Shown in pieces: positions 44,535 through 54,183 of a stretch of 64,000 nucleotides of DNA. The notes beneath the pieces were generated by a model. The model was not told the DNA's origin. It made no database searches and was given only the letters and a program-made list of their open reading frames with translations. The DNA lies in contig NZ_PNNA01000101.1 in the NCBI RefSeq assembly GCF_013823965.1, positions 62,001 through 126,000 on the forward strand. Reading direction: 5' to 3'. This DNA comes from Flavobacterium sp. (GTDB taxonomy: Bacteria > Bacteroidota > Bacteroidia > Flavobacteriales > Flavobacteriaceae). Numbering within the stretch: position 1 is the first letter of the stretch; every line of letters starts with the position of its first letter. Position numbers and translations under genes: made by a program.

Positions 44535-47210
44535 ATGGCAGAAAAAAGAAGAAATCTGGTATTATCGGGATTAGAACCCTTGATCATTACGCCCAAAAGC
44601 GTTTTTGTCAATGTTGGAGAAAGAACGAATGTTACCGGTTCCAGAAAATTCCTTCGATTAATCAAGGAAGAAAAATACGAAGAAGCATTAAGCATTGCCA
44701 AAGAGCAAGTAGAAGGCGGCGCACAAATCATCGATGTCAATATGGATGAAGGAATGCTGGACGGCGAATATGCAATGGTCAAATTCCTGAATTTAATCGC
44801 AGCCGAACCAGATATTTCGCGTGTGCCGATTATGATTGACAGCTCGAAATGGAATATTATTGAAGCCGGTTTGAAGGTCGTTCAAGGAAAATGCGTCGTA
44901 AACTCTATTTCCTTGAAAGAAGGCGAGGAGCAATTTATTCATCACGCCAAATGGATCAAACGTTACGGAGCCGCCGCCATTATTATGGCTTTTGACGAGG
45001 TAGGTCAAGCCGACAATTACGAACGTAGAATAGAAATTTGTCAACGTTCGTATGATATTTTGGTTAATAAAGTGGGCTTTCCGCCACAGGATATCATCTT
45101 CGATTTGAATATATTTCCAGTGGCAACCGGAATGGAAGAACACCGCCTGAATGCTTTGGATTTCTTCAGGGGAACCAAATGGGTTCGGGAAAATTTGCCA
45201 CACGCACACATAAGCGGCGGTGTGAGTAACGTTTCGTTTTCGTTTAGAGGAAATGACGTGGTTCGTGAAGCGATGCACTCGGTTTTCTTGTATCACGCCA
45301 TTAAGAATGGAATGACGATGGGAATTGTAAACCCGGAAATGCTTTCTATTTACGACGAAATTCCAAAAGATTTGTTGGAACACGTGGAAGATGTAATCTT
45401 GAATCGTCGTGATGATGCCACTGAAAGATTGTTGGATTTTGCCGAAAATGTAAAAGGCGATGTCAAAAGCAACGAAAAAGAAATTCAGGAATGGCGCTTG
45501 GGAACCGTTCAGGAAAGGATAACGCACTCTTTGGTTAAAGGTGTGGATGCCTTTATAGAACTGGATGTGGAAGAAGCAAGACTAGCCGCAACAAAACCAA
45601 TAGAAGTAATCGAAATCAACTTGATGGCAGGAATGAATGTCGTTGGGGATTTGTTTGGTTCAGGGAAAATGTTTTTGCCTCAAGTGGTAAAATCGGCACG
45701 AGTGATGAAAAAAGCCGTGGCGTATTTGTTGCCTTTTATTGAAGCAGCAAAGCAAGTGGGCGACAAAGAAGGAAACGGAAAAATATTGATGGCAACCGTA
45801 AAAGGCGATGTTCACGATATTGGAAAAAATATCGTTTCGGTGGTTTTGGCTTGTAATAATTATGAAATTATCGATCTTGGAGTTATGGTTCCGCCAGAAA
45901 AAATTATTGCAGCAGCCATTGAACACGAAGTGGATATTATTGGTTTGAGTGGATTAATCACGCCTTCTTTGGACGAAATGGTGTATCTCGCCAAGGAATT
46001 GGATAAACGAGGAATGAAAATCCCCGTGATGATTGGTGGAGCAACCACTTCGCGTGCACATACTGCCGTGAAAATTGCGCCTCAATATCAATCAACAGTG
46101 ATTCACGTAAACGATGCTTCGAGAGCCGTTACGGTAGCCGGAAATTTATTGGACGACAACAGTCAAAAATATACCAGCGACATTCGAGCTGATTATGATG
46201 CGTTTAGGGAATCGTTCTTGAATCGTTCACGTGACAAGAATTTCTTGAGTATTGAAGATGCCCGTAAAAATAAATTACAATTGGATTGGGCTAATTTTAC
46301 TCCCGTAAAACCAAATGTAATTGGCGAACAAGTGATTGAAGTGGATTTGGAAGTTTTGGTTCCGTACATCGACTGGACGCCATTTTTCAGGACTTGGGAA
46401 TTGTTTGGGAAATATCCAGCAATTTTGACGGATGAAGTGGTTGGCGAACAAGCCTCTTCTGTTTTTGAAGATGCTCAAGCCATGTTGGAAGTGATTTTAA
46501 AAGAAAAGAAATTACAAGCCAAAGGAATTTACGGTATTTTTCCGGCGAATCAGGTCAACGATGATGATATTGAATTGACAGACGAAAACGGAAAACCATT
46601 GCAGACCTTCTTGACTTTGCGTCAACAAGCCCAAAAATCAAAAGGCAAACCGAACATTGCACTGGCCGATTTTATTGCGCCAAAAGATAATGGTGTGGTC
46701 GATTATATGGGCGCATTTTGTGTAACCACCGGTTTTGGTGTTGACGAATGGGCAGCGGAATTCGAAAAGGATTTGGATGATTACAATTCGATTATGGTCA
46801 AAGCATTGGCAGACCGATTTGCAGAAGCATTCGCCGAATATTTACACGAAAAAATCCGTAAGGAAATTTGGGGATATGCCGCACACGAAAACCTGAGCAC
46901 CGAAGCAATGATTGAGGAAATTTACGAAGGAATTCGTCCAGCACCAGGTTATCCGGCTTGTCCAGACCATTTAGAGAAACCAACCATTTGGAAATTACTG
47001 AATGTGGAAAAGGAAATCGGAGTGACCTTGACCGAAAGTATGGCGATGTGGCCGGCTTCTTCCGTTTCTGGATATTATTTTGGAAATCCGGAAAGCAAGT
47101 ATTTTGGCCTCGGAAAAATAAAAGAAGACCAAGTAATTGATTACGCCAAACGAAGAAATATCCCAACGGAAACAGCCTTGAAATGGTTAAATCCTAATAT
47201 AGCAGATTAA
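44535..47210 (+). CDS. metH: Methionine synthase, folate, cobalamin and activation modules (split MetH, C-terminal part)
   Basis: 891 residues. Pterin-binding module ([40 protein letters not shown]), cobalamin cap, B12-binding module with [20 protein letters not shown] and its DxHxxG histidine, [20 protein letters not shown], and the SAM-binding reactivation domain ([39 protein letters not shown]). With the upstream module it methylates homocysteine from 5-methyltetrahydrofolate via cobalamin. Own ATG at 44535 and intact frame; a split rather than a fresh frameshift, since both parts end and start at domain borders. Confidence 0.94.
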   Translation: MAEKRRNLVLSGLEPLIITPKSVFVNVGERTNVTGSRKFLRLIKEEKYEEALSIAKEQVEGGAQIIDVNMDEGMLDGEYAMVKFLNLIAAEPDISRVPIMIDSSKWNIIEAGLKVVQGKCVVNSISLKEGEEQFIHHAKWIKRYGAAAIIMAFDEVGQADNYERRIEICQRSYDILVNKVGFPPQDIIFDLNIFPVATGMEEHRLNALDFFRGTKWVRENLPHAHISGGVSNVSFSFRGNDVVREAMHSVFLYHAIKNGMTMGIVNPEMLSIYDEIPKDLLEHVEDVILNRRDDATERLLDFAENVKGDVKSNEKEIQEWRLGTVQERITHSLVKGVDAFIELDVEEARLAATKPIEVIEINLMAGMNVVGDLFGSGKMFLPQVVKSARVMKKAVAYLLPFIEAAKQVGDKEGNGKILMATVKGDVHDIGKNIVSVVLACNNYEIIDLGVMVPPEKIIAAAIEHEVDIIGLSGLITPSLDEMVYLAKELDKRGMKIPVMIGGATTSRAHTAVKIAPQYQSTVIHVNDASRAVTVAGNLLDDNSQKYTSDIRADYDAFRESFLNRSRDKNFLSIEDARKNKLQLDWANFTPVKPNVIGEQVIEVDLEVLVPYIDWTPFFRTWELFGKYPAILTDEVVGEQASSVFEDAQAMLEVILKEKKLQAKGIYGIFPANQVNDDDIELTDENGKPLQTFLTLRQQAQKSKGKPNIALADFIAPKDNGVVDYMGAFCVTTGFGVDEWAAEFEKDLDDYNSIMVKALADRFAEAFAEYLHEKIRKEIWGYAAHENLSTEAMIEEIYEGIRPAPGYPACPDHLEKPTIWKLLNVEKEIGVTLTESMAMWPASSVSGYYFGNPESKYFGLGKIKEDQVIDYAKRRNIPTETALKWLNPNIAD

Positions 47211-47286
47211 AAAAAGGTTTTAGGTTTAGGGTTCTAGGTATAAGGTTTACCTATGACCCAAAACCCAAAACCCAAAATCCAATAAA

Positions 47287-48243
47287 ATGAAAGTAACAGA
47301 ACATATAGAAGAAGCAAAAGGGAAAACATTATTTTCCTTTGAAATTATTCCGCCACAAAAAGGGAAAAGTATTCAGGAATTATACGATAATATTGATCCG
47401 TTGATGGAGTTCAAACCGCCTTTTATTGACGTGACAACTTCGCGTGAAGAATATATTTATGTGGATAAAGGCAACGGATTATTGGACAAGAAATTGACCA
47501 GAATGCGTCCTGGAACTTTGGGAATTTGCGCGTCCATTAAACATAAATATTCTGTTGACACAGTTCCTCACGTGCTTTGCGGAGGATTTACAAAAGAAGA
47601 AACAGAGTATTTATTGGTCGATTGTCATTATCTAGGAATCAACAATGTAATGGCTTTGCGTGGCGATGCAATGAAAGATGAGCAATCTTTTGTGGCAAAA
47701 GAAGGCGGCAATAATTATGCGGTTGACTTGGTAAAACAAATTTACCAATTGAATCAAGGGAAGTATTTACACGATGTAATGCACATTGACAACAAGGCTG
47801 ATTTTTGTATTGGCGTTGCCGGTTATCCCGAGAAACATTTGGAATCTCCTTCCTTGATTTCGGATTTGAAAAGATTGAAAGAAAAAGTAGATGCCGGTGC
47901 TGATTATGTGGTTACCCAAATGTTTTTTGACAATGCAAAATACTTCGAGTTTGTTGCCAAAGCCAGAGAAATAGGAATCACCGTGCCAATTATCCCGGGA
48001 ATCAAACCCATTGCAGTACAGCGACATTTGCAAATTTTACCACAAATCTTCAGAATCGACTTGCCGGAAGATTTAATTCAAGCTGTCGAAAAATGCAAAA
48101 ACAACGCTGATATCAGGCAAGTGGGAATTGAATGGGCTATCCAACAATCTATGGAATTGAAAGCTGCCGGCGTTCCTGTTTTGCATTATTATTCTATGGG
48201 TAAATCAGAAAATATTAGACAAATAGCGAGCAAGGTTTTTTAG
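47287..48243 (+). CDS. metF: Methylenetetrahydrofolate reductase
   Basis: 318 residues. FSFEIIPPQKGKSIQELYDN, FIDVTTSREEYIYVDKGNGL, NNVMALRGDAMKDEQSF, GVAGYPEKHLESPSL, DAGADYVVTQMFFDNAKYFE and IPGIKPIAVQRHLQILPQIF are family hallmarks. It is an FAD enzyme that makes 5-methyltetrahydrofolate for MetH. It follows metH after a 76-base gap with GGTTTAGGGTT / AACCCAAAACCC repeat text and ends the sulfur/methionine region at a strong terminator. Confidence 0.96.
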   Translation: MKVTEHIEEAKGKTLFSFEIIPPQKGKSIQELYDNIDPLMEFKPPFIDVTTSREEYIYVDKGNGLLDKKLTRMRPGTLGICASIKHKYSVDTVPHVLCGGFTKEETEYLLVDCHYLGINNVMALRGDAMKDEQSFVAKEGGNNYAVDLVKQIYQLNQGKYLHDVMHIDNKADFCIGVAGYPEKHLESPSLISDLKRLKEKVDAGADYVVTQMFFDNAKYFEFVAKAREIGITVPIIPGIKPIAVQRHLQILPQIFRIDLPEDLIQAVEKCKNNADIRQVGIEWAIQQSMELKAAGVPVLHYYSMGKSENIRQIASKVF

Positions 48244-48269
48244 AAATCAAAGCAATTTTGTTTCAATCA

Positions 48270-48308
48270 GTCCTCACGGGTTTTTAAAATTGGTGAGGAC
48301 TTTTTTTT
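48270..48308 (+). terminator. Terminator of the metH-metF transcript
   Basis: GTCCTCAC (48270-48277) and GTGAGGAC (48293-48300) followed by eight T. Confidence 0.9.
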
Positions 48309-48315
48309 GCACCAA

Positions 48316-48426
48316 CTTCGTAATTGCTTTAAAAAATTGCTCCCAAATTTTTATTTTTTAGGTTGGTTTGCAGTGTTTTTAAACCATTGGCATTGGTAAA
48401 ATCAAAAACGGATTTGATGCTCAAAA
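48316..48426 (-). pseudogene. Decayed 3' fragment of gldA
   Basis: Minus-strand translation gives VFDFTNANGLKTLQTN, LKNKNL, then AIF, matching the end of intact GldA (VFDFANANGLKTLQLN, QKNKNLEAVF). At DNA level 48370-48411 matches 49646-49687 at 39 of 42 positions by my count. An extra T in a T run then shifts the frame before an AITK-like ending. The rest of gldA is absent here. The fragment has the same orientation as intact gldA 1.2 kb away. Confidence 0.8.
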
Positions 48427-48520
48427 TTTGATTAGAATGTAGTAATTTAGCTGTTTTAAGGAAATATGGAGTTTTATTTGTGTTTTCTGGACCGTACAAG
48501 CATTTACTTTATTTAAAAAT

Positions 48521-49576
48521 ATGAAATTAACACTGAAAATAAACCAATTCAGAAGATCCTTGATGCGAAGCATTACGGGTAATATTGGTAAATCCAATCA
48601 AAGTCAAAAATTAGAATTAATAGATCCAAACCAAATAAAAAGGGTGTTAATTTCTAGGCCAAACCACAGATTGGGAAATCTGCTCTTAATCACGCCGCTC
48701 GTTCAAGAAGTGTATCGAACGTTCCCCAATTGTAAAATTGATTTATTTGTAAAAGGAAATTTGGCTCCAATAGTTTTCGAAAATTATGAAAGTATTGGAC
48801 AAATAATTAAACTTCCCAAGAAGCATTTTAAAGAATTATCCGCGTATTTAAAGGGATGGATTTCGATCAAAAAAAATCATTATGATCTGGCCATTAATGT
48901 TGACAAGGATTCTTCTTCCGGAAGATTGTCTGTCCAGTTGGCAAATGCAACCTACAAGTTTTTTGGAGAAGCTGGTGAAGATGTCCAGTCCCAATATGAC
49001 GATTACAGTCATATAGCCAAGTATCCCGTTTATAATTTAAGAAGTTATTTGGCACAACTTGGGATTCCAAAAAATGAAAGCCCAGTTCCGTCTTTATTGC
49101 TTCAATTGGGCGATGATGAAAAAACCGCCGGAAAAGAGATTTTAGATCAATTGGTAAGTCCCGATAAAAAGACAATTTGCCTGTTTACCTTTGCAACGGG
49201 AGCAAAGTGTTATTCGGTAGAGTGGTGGGCTAAGTTCTATGAAAAGATGCAAATCGAGTTTACAGATTACAATCTTTTGGAAGTTTTGCCAATCGAAAAT
49301 GTGTCTCAAATAGGTTTTAAAGCGCCCACTTTTTACAGTAAAGATATTCGAGAAATAGCCGCTTTTTTTTCAAATACTGCAGTTTTTATAGGAGCCGATA
49401 GTGGAATGATGCATTTGGCAAGTGCTGCCCAAATACCAACAATTGGGCTGTTTTCGGTTACTAACGTAGAGAAGTACCAGCCTTACAATGCAAACAGTGT
49501 TGCCATTCAAACCGATTCGACAGAATTGGACGACTGGATTAAAACAATACATAAGGTTTTAAAAGGAAACGAATAA
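48521..49576 (+). CDS. Glycosyltransferase family 9 (heptosyltransferase-like)
   Basis: 351 residues. Rossmann halves: VLISRPNHRLGNLLLITPLV, then YDLAINVDKDSSSGRLSVQL in the N-terminal half and FIGADSGMMHLASAAQIPTI, GLFS in the C-terminal half, which is the ADP-heptose/nucleotide-sugar-binding region of GT9. Probably adds a sugar to lipopolysaccharide or another envelope glycan. It sits between a gldA remnant and intact gldA, with only 13 bases to the gldA stop on the opposite strand, suggesting that it was inserted here. Confidence 0.87.
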   Translation: MKLTLKINQFRRSLMRSITGNIGKSNQSQKLELIDPNQIKRVLISRPNHRLGNLLLITPLVQEVYRTFPNCKIDLFVKGNLAPIVFENYESIGQIIKLPKKHFKELSAYLKGWISIKKNHYDLAINVDKDSSSGRLSVQLANATYKFFGEAGEDVQSQYDDYSHIAKYPVYNLRSYLAQLGIPKNESPVPSLLLQLGDDEKTAGKEILDQLVSPDKKTICLFTFATGAKCYSVEWWAKFYEKMQIEFTDYNLLEVLPIENVSQIGFKAPTFYSKDIREIAAFFSNTAVFIGADSGMMHLASAAQIPTIGLFSVTNVEKYQPYNANSVAIQTDSTELDDWIKTIHKVLKGNE

Positions 49577-49589
49577 AAACTAAAATTAT

Positions 49590-50486
49590 TTATTTCGTAA
49601 TTTCCCTAAAAACGGCTTCCAGATTTTTATTCTTTTGGTTGAGTTGAAGTGTTTTCAAACCATTGGCATTGGCAAAATCAAAAACGGCAGGCCGCATGTC
49701 TTTGTCGGCATTGAATGTCAATTCCCAAATCATGTCTTGCCTGTTCTTGTAGGAAGTCAGGTTTTCGATTTTGGCAATTAATTGTTCTTCTACTTTATTG
49801 TCAAATTCCACTTCGATAATTTGTGTTGCTTCTGCCGAGATTAAGTTGTCCAGTTTCTTGTCGGCCACAATTTTTCCGTTGTTGATGATGATTACTCGGT
49901 CGCAAATGGCTTCCACTTCCTGCATAATATGCGTCGAAAGGAAAACGGTTTTGTCTTTCCCCACGTTTTTTATCACGTTCCTGATTTCGACCAATTGATT
50001 TGGGTCCAATCCGGTTGTTGGCTCATCCAAAATCAAAACATCGGGATTGTGCAACAAAGCATTTGCCAAACCTACACGTTGGCGAAAACCTTTGGATAAT
50101 TGTCCTATTTTTTTGTGACTTTCATTGGATAAACCTGTCAATTGAATCACTTCTTCAATTCGGGTTTTGGCAATGTTATAAACATCGGCATTGAAAGCCA
50201 AATATTCTCTCACATACAAATCTAAATACAAAGGATTATGCTCGGGCAAATAGCCAATAGATTGTTGCACGGCTTTGGCCTGCGAGTCAACGTCAAATCC
50301 ATTTACGTTTGCCGAACCTTCATCGGAAGCAATATAAGTGGTCAATATTTTCATCAAAGTCGATTTTCCGGCACCATTTGGCCCCAGAAAGCCTACGATT
50401 TCTCCTTTTTTAACAGCAAACGAAATGTTGTCCAATGCTTTTTGAACACCGTAACTTTTCGAAATGTTATTTACTTCTATGGACAT
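49590..50486 (-). CDS. gldA: Gliding motility ABC transporter ATP-binding protein GldA
   Basis: 298 residues. Walker A GFLGPNGAGKSTLMKILTTY, Q-loop GYLPEHNPLYLDLYVREYL, signature LSKGFRQRVGLANALLHNPD, Walker B VLILDEPTTGLDPNQL and H-loop FLSTHIMQE. The length and C-terminal domain (IIEVEFDNKVEEQLIAKIEN) match GldA, which with GldF and GldG forms an ABC transporter needed for gliding in Flavobacterium. gldF/G are not in the window. Minus-strand TACTTTTG (plus 50504-50511) is a consensus -7 just upstream. Confidence 0.88.
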   Translation of the reverse strand: MSIEVNNISKSYGVQKALDNISFAVKKGEIVGFLGPNGAGKSTLMKILTTYIASDEGSANVNGFDVDSQAKAVQQSIGYLPEHNPLYLDLYVREYLAFNADVYNIAKTRIEEVIQLTGLSNESHKKIGQLSKGFRQRVGLANALLHNPDVLILDEPTTGLDPNQLVEIRNVIKNVGKDKTVFLSTHIMQEVEAICDRVIIINNGKIVADKKLDNLISAEATQIIEVEFDNKVEEQLIAKIENLTSYKNRQDMIWELTFNADKDMRPAVFDFANANGLKTLQLNQKNKNLEAVFREITK

Positions 50487-50597
50487 TGTCTTTTTGTTTG
50501 TTGCAAAAGTAAACAGAAAAAATATTGATTTATTGTTTTTTTATAATCATTGTCAATTTCATATAGATTTCTATATTTACCGTAAACTTTATAAATA

Positions 50598-51851
50598 ATG
50601 GAGATAAAAGACACGACATCGGGTAGTTTCTTGAAGAACTACAGCAGTATTTTATTGCTTTTGGGAGGAATTTTGGCTGGAAGCATTTTGGGATTGATTT
50701 TTGGAAAAGGAGTCGAAGTGATAAAACCCTTGGGCGATATTTTTCTAAACTTGTTGTTCACGGCAATCATTCCGTTGATTTTCTTCACGATTTCGTCTTC
50801 GATTGCCACTTTGGAAAAAACGGAAAAATTGGGAAAATTATTCAGCATAATGATAGGCGTTTTTTTGGGAACCGTTCTTGTGTCTGCCATAATAATGATC
50901 TTGGGAGTTTTGTTGTTTCCAATTCATCAAGACATCATTATCTCGAAAATCCCATTGGAAAACATTCAATCCGGAACTGCCGGTTCACAAATCACGCAGT
51001 TGCTTACTGCCAATGATTTTTCTGAATTGTTGTCCAGAAAAAGCATGTTGGCCTTGATACTATTCTCCTTTTTGATAGGATTTGCCACTTTGCAATCTGG
51101 TGAAAGGGGACGAGATTTTAAAAATTTCCTCAAATCAGGAGACGAAGTGATGAAGCAATTATTGCATTTGATCATGAAAGCGGCTCCAATAGGTTTAGGG
51201 GCTTATTTTGCGTATCAAGTGGGAATTTTTGGACCGCAATTGTTTGGTACTTACGCAAAACCATTAGGATTGTATTATGCAGTTTGCGCTTTCTATTTTG
51301 TGGTATTTTTTAGCTTGTACGCCTTTATGGCTGGAGGAAAAAATGGACTTGCCGTTTTCTGGAAAAATAATATCACGCCTTCATTGACCGCCTTGGGAAC
51401 GTGCAGCAGTATTGCCACAATTCCTGCAAATTTGGAAGCTGCCGATGAAATGAAAATCCCGAGCCACATTAGTAACATCGTTATTCCGCTTGGCGCACCT
51501 TTGCACAAAGACGGATCATCAACGGCATCAATCATAAAAATAGCAGTTATTTTTGCCATGTTTGGCAAAGATTTTACAGAACCAAGCACTTTACTCTTGG
51601 CATTGGGAATCACCGTAATTGTTTCGGTGGTGGAAGGCGGAATTCCAAACGGAGGTTATATTGGCGAAGTTTTGGCCATAACCGTTTATGGATTCCCCAT
51701 GGAACAAGCCTTGCCGGCAGCCATGATTGTTGGAACCTTGGTCGATCCAATGGCCACTTTGTTGAATGCCAATGGCGATTTGGTTGCCTCGATGATGGTT
51801 ACCCGAATTTCTGAAGGGAAAAAGTGGCTTTCGAATGCTTTGGATTCCTAA
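50598..51851 (+). CDS. Dicarboxylate/amino acid:cation symporter (SDF/DAACS family)
   Basis: 417 residues. Typical multi-helix GltP/DctA-like protein: LGGILAGSILGLIFGKG, FTAIIPLIFFTISSSIATLE, the serine-rich reentrant LTALGTCSSIATIPANLEAA, VIPLGAPLHKDGSSTASIIK and IVGTLVDPMATLLNANGDLV, covering HP1, TM7 and HP2 substrate and cation sites. It imports glutamate, aspartate or dicarboxylates with Na+ or H+; substrate not determinable. Monocistronic and divergent from gldA. Confidence 0.92.
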   Translation: MEIKDTTSGSFLKNYSSILLLLGGILAGSILGLIFGKGVEVIKPLGDIFLNLLFTAIIPLIFFTISSSIATLEKTEKLGKLFSIMIGVFLGTVLVSAIIMILGVLLFPIHQDIIISKIPLENIQSGTAGSQITQLLTANDFSELLSRKSMLALILFSFLIGFATLQSGERGRDFKNFLKSGDEVMKQLLHLIMKAAPIGLGAYFAYQVGIFGPQLFGTYAKPLGLYYAVCAFYFVVFFSLYAFMAGGKNGLAVFWKNNITPSLTALGTCSSIATIPANLEAADEMKIPSHISNIVIPLGAPLHKDGSSTASIIKIAVIFAMFGKDFTEPSTLLLALGITVIVSVVEGGIPNGGYIGEVLAITVYGFPMEQALPAAMIVGTLVDPMATLLNANGDLVASMMVTRISEGKKWLSNALDS

Positions 51852-52004
51852 ATTTGGATTCCAATAAAAAAACTTAAAGCCAATAAACTCCCACAAGTGC
51901 CGTTGCTTAATTGTAATTTTTAGACTTCATTTTTAATGATTATACAATTAAAAACAAATTATATTGAGAATTCTTTTTTTGTTCGATAAAATCAGTATTT
52001 TTTT

Positions 52005-52034
52005 TTGGTTAGCAAAAAAATATTTATACATTCG
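52005..52034 (+). promoter_or_regulatory. Candidate promoter of the phe leader
   Basis: TTG (52005-52007), 19-base spacer, TACATTCG (52027-52034), one mismatch from TAnnTTTG. The preceding part of the gap (51852-52004) is AT-rich with nothing else that I can identify. Confidence 0.45.
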
Positions 52035-52065
52035 CAAAGAAATTTAGCAAAAAAACCATAACAAA

Positions 52066-52122
52066 ATGTCATCAAACCGTTTTTATTTTAGCAATTCTTT
52101 TTATTTCTTCTTTAGGAAGTAA
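52066..52122 (+). CDS. Phe/Tyr-rich leader peptide of the pheA attenuator
   Basis: 18 codons, MSSNRFYFSNSFYFFFRK, with six Phe and two Tyr. Stop TAA at 52120-52122 is followed immediately by GGATTGT (52123-52129), perfectly complementary to ACAATCC (52172-52178), which overlaps the 5' arm of the terminator before pheA. This is the classical arrangement of ribosome-mediated attenuation: stalling at Phe codons would free the antiterminator. The downstream operon makes phenylalanine and tyrosine. Called from sequence logic; too short for normal gene finders. Confidence 0.88.
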   Translation: MSSNRFYFSNSFYFFFRK

Positions 52123-52173
52123 GGATTGTCTATGGTTATTTGAAAGATTAAGAAACAAATAAAACTAATATAC

Positions 52174-52202
52174 AATCCTGATGAAAATCAGGATTTTTTT
52201 TT
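52174..52202 (+). terminator. Attenuator terminator upstream of pheA
   Basis: AATCCTGAT (52174-52182), GAAA loop, ATCAGGATT (52187-52195), run of T. Competes with the antiterminator GGATTGT/ACAATCC. Confidence 0.92.
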
Positions 52203-52210
52203 GAACATAA

Positions 52211-53038
52211 ATGAGAACAAAAATTGCGATACAAGGTATAATAGGCTCTTTCCACCATCAAGTGGCTCAAGAATATTTTGGCAATGACATAGAAGTGGAC
52301 GAATGTTTGTCTTTTGAAGAATTGGTAGACAGTGTTTTGTCCGGTAAATCGAATCAGGCGGTCATGGCAATCGAGAATTCCATTGCGGGACCAATTATTC
52401 CAAATTATGCCTTGATTGACAAAAACAACTTGCACATTGTCGGGGAACATTATTTGGATATTCACCAGAATTTGATGGCTTTGAAAGGCCAAAAAATTGA
52501 AGACATCCAAGAAGTGCATTCGCATCCGATGGCTTTGTTGCAATGTATGGAGTTCTTGAAAAAACATCCCAACATCAAATTGGTCGAAGATAAAGACACC
52601 GCCGAAACAGCACGAAGAATTCACGAAAAACAGTTGAAAGGAATTGCGGCAATTGCCAGCAAAACCGCTTCTGAAATGTATGATTTAGAGATTTTGGCGC
52701 CGGAAATACAAACGATTAACAATAATATGACCCGTTTTGTCATTATAAACAAAGAAGAAAAATTTGTTGAAGAAGACGAAATCAACCGAGCTTCCATCAA
52801 ATTTGAATTGGATCACAAACGCGGAAGTTTGGCGGCAGTTTTGAATGTAATGAGCGATTGCAAACTGAATTTGACCAAAATTCAATCTTTGCCAAAAATA
52901 GAAACTCCTTGGAAATATTCGTTTTTTGTGGACGTAACTTTCGATAAATATGAAGATTACGCCAAGGCAAAATCGTTATTGGAAATTATGGCAGAATATT
53001 TCAAAGTGTTGGGTGAATATAAAAATACAAAACCGTGA
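52211..53038 (+). CDS. pheA: Prephenate dehydratase with ACT domain
   Basis: 275 residues. Catalytic domain: IAIQGIIGSFHHQVAQEYFG, VMAIENSIAGPIIPNYALID, and the TRF motif in NNNMTRFVIINKE near residue 180. ACT domain from about residue 195 (SIKFELDHKRGSLAAVLNVM; LTKIQSLPK). The Phe-binding ESRP motif is here QSLP, so feedback may differ from the E. coli type. It makes phenylpyruvate. First gene of the attenuated aromatic operon; overlaps the aminotransferase start by four bases. Confidence 0.94.
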   Translation: MRTKIAIQGIIGSFHHQVAQEYFGNDIEVDECLSFEELVDSVLSGKSNQAVMAIENSIAGPIIPNYALIDKNNLHIVGEHYLDIHQNLMALKGQKIEDIQEVHSHPMALLQCMEFLKKHPNIKLVEDKDTAETARRIHEKQLKGIAAIASKTASEMYDLEILAPEIQTINNNMTRFVIINKEEKFVEEDEINRASIKFELDHKRGSLAAVLNVMSDCKLNLTKIQSLPKIETPWKYSFFVDVTFDKYEDYAKAKSLLEIMAEYFKVLGEYKNTKP

Positions 53039-54180
53039 TACAAACAGCAAAACGTTTAGACATAGTCGAAGAATATTATTTTTCTTCGAAACTTCGTGAA
53101 GTAAGACAGTTGGCTTCCGAAGGGAAACCCATCATCAACATGGGAATTGGCAGCCCGGATTTGAAGCCTTCACAAGCGGTTATTGATGCGGTAAATTTGG
53201 CAATGCAGGAAGAAAATGCACACCAATACCAGAGTTACCAAGGTTTGCCGGAATTGAGAAAAGGAATGGCCGATTTTTATCAAAGCAATTATGGAGTGGC
53301 CTTGAATCCGAATACGGAAATTTTGCCTTTGATGGGTTCCAAGGAAGGAATCATGCATATTTCATTGGCCTTTTTGAATGAAGGCGACCACGTTTTGATT
53401 CCGAATCCAGGTTATCCAACGTATTCTTCGGTGACGAATTTAGTAGGAGCGGTTCCGGTTTATTACGATTTGAAAGAAGTGAATAATTGGGAGCCTGATT
53501 TCGAAGCTTTGGAAAAATTGGATTTGTCGAAAGTGAAATTGATGTGGTTGGGTTATCCGCACATGCCGACGGGAGCGAGAGGAAGTTTGGAATTGTTCGA
53601 AAAGTTGGTGGCTTTCGCCAAAAAACACAACATTTTGTTGATTAACGACAATCCATACAGTTTTGTTTTGAACGACAAACCGATGAGTTTGTTGCAAGTT
53701 GAAGGAGCAAAAGACGTGGCCTTGGAATTGAATTCCTTGTCCAAAACCTTCAATATGGCAGGTTGGCGAGTGGGAATGGTGTTGGGAAATGCAGCTTGCA
53801 TCGATGCGGTTTTGAAAGTAAAAAGCAATATGGACAGCGGAATGTTCTTCGGAATACAAAAAGGAGCGATTGAAGCCTTGAAAAGCGATAAATCTTGGTT
53901 CGATTCGATGAACGCGGTTTACAAAAGAAGAAGAGTTTTAACGGAACAATTGGCCGAGAAGTTAGGTTGTGAAGTTTACAAAGAAGGTGTTGGCTTGTTT
54001 GTTTGGGCAAAATTGCCAAACGGGATAACATCGGCAGAAGATTTTATCGACAAGATATTATACGAGAAATCAATTTTCATCACGCCGGGAACTATTTTCG
54101 GTTCCAATGGAGAAGGTTACATCCGATTTGCATTGTGTGTGAAAGAGGAAAAAATTCAAGAAGCAATTGATAGATTTTAG
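53035..54180 (+). CDS. Class I/II aminotransferase (aromatic/aspartate type)
   Basis: 381 residues from GTG 53035, which overlaps the pheA stop (GTGA). PLP fold-type I: INMGIGSPDLKPSQAVIDAV, YQSYQGLPELRKGMADFYQS, LIPNPGYPTYSSVTNLVGAV, LINDNPYSFVLN and the PLP lysine in ELNSLSKTFNMAGWRVGMVL. In this operon it most likely transaminates phenylpyruvate and hydroxyphenylpyruvate, or prephenate. Specificity inferred from context. Confidence 0.9.
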   Translation: MIQTAKRLDIVEEYYFSSKLREVRQLASEGKPIINMGIGSPDLKPSQAVIDAVNLAMQEENAHQYQSYQGLPELRKGMADFYQSNYGVALNPNTEILPLMGSKEGIMHISLAFLNEGDHVLIPNPGYPTYSSVTNLVGAVPVYYDLKEVNNWEPDFEALEKLDLSKVKLMWLGYPHMPTGARGSLELFEKLVAFAKKHNILLINDNPYSFVLNDKPMSLLQVEGAKDVALELNSLSKTFNMAGWRVGMVLGNAACIDAVLKVKSNMDSGMFFGIQKGAIEALKSDKSWFDSMNAVYKRRRVLTEQLAEKLGCEVYKEGVGLFVWAKLPNGITSAEDFIDKILYEKSIFITPGTIFGSNGEGYIRFALCVKEEKIQEAIDRF

Positions 54181-54183
54181 CAA

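Noticed and set aside
43447..47210. metH as a recent frameshift pseudogene
   Set aside because: Both parts have complete domains, own start codons and an 86-base non-coding gap; consistent with a stable two-subunit enzyme.
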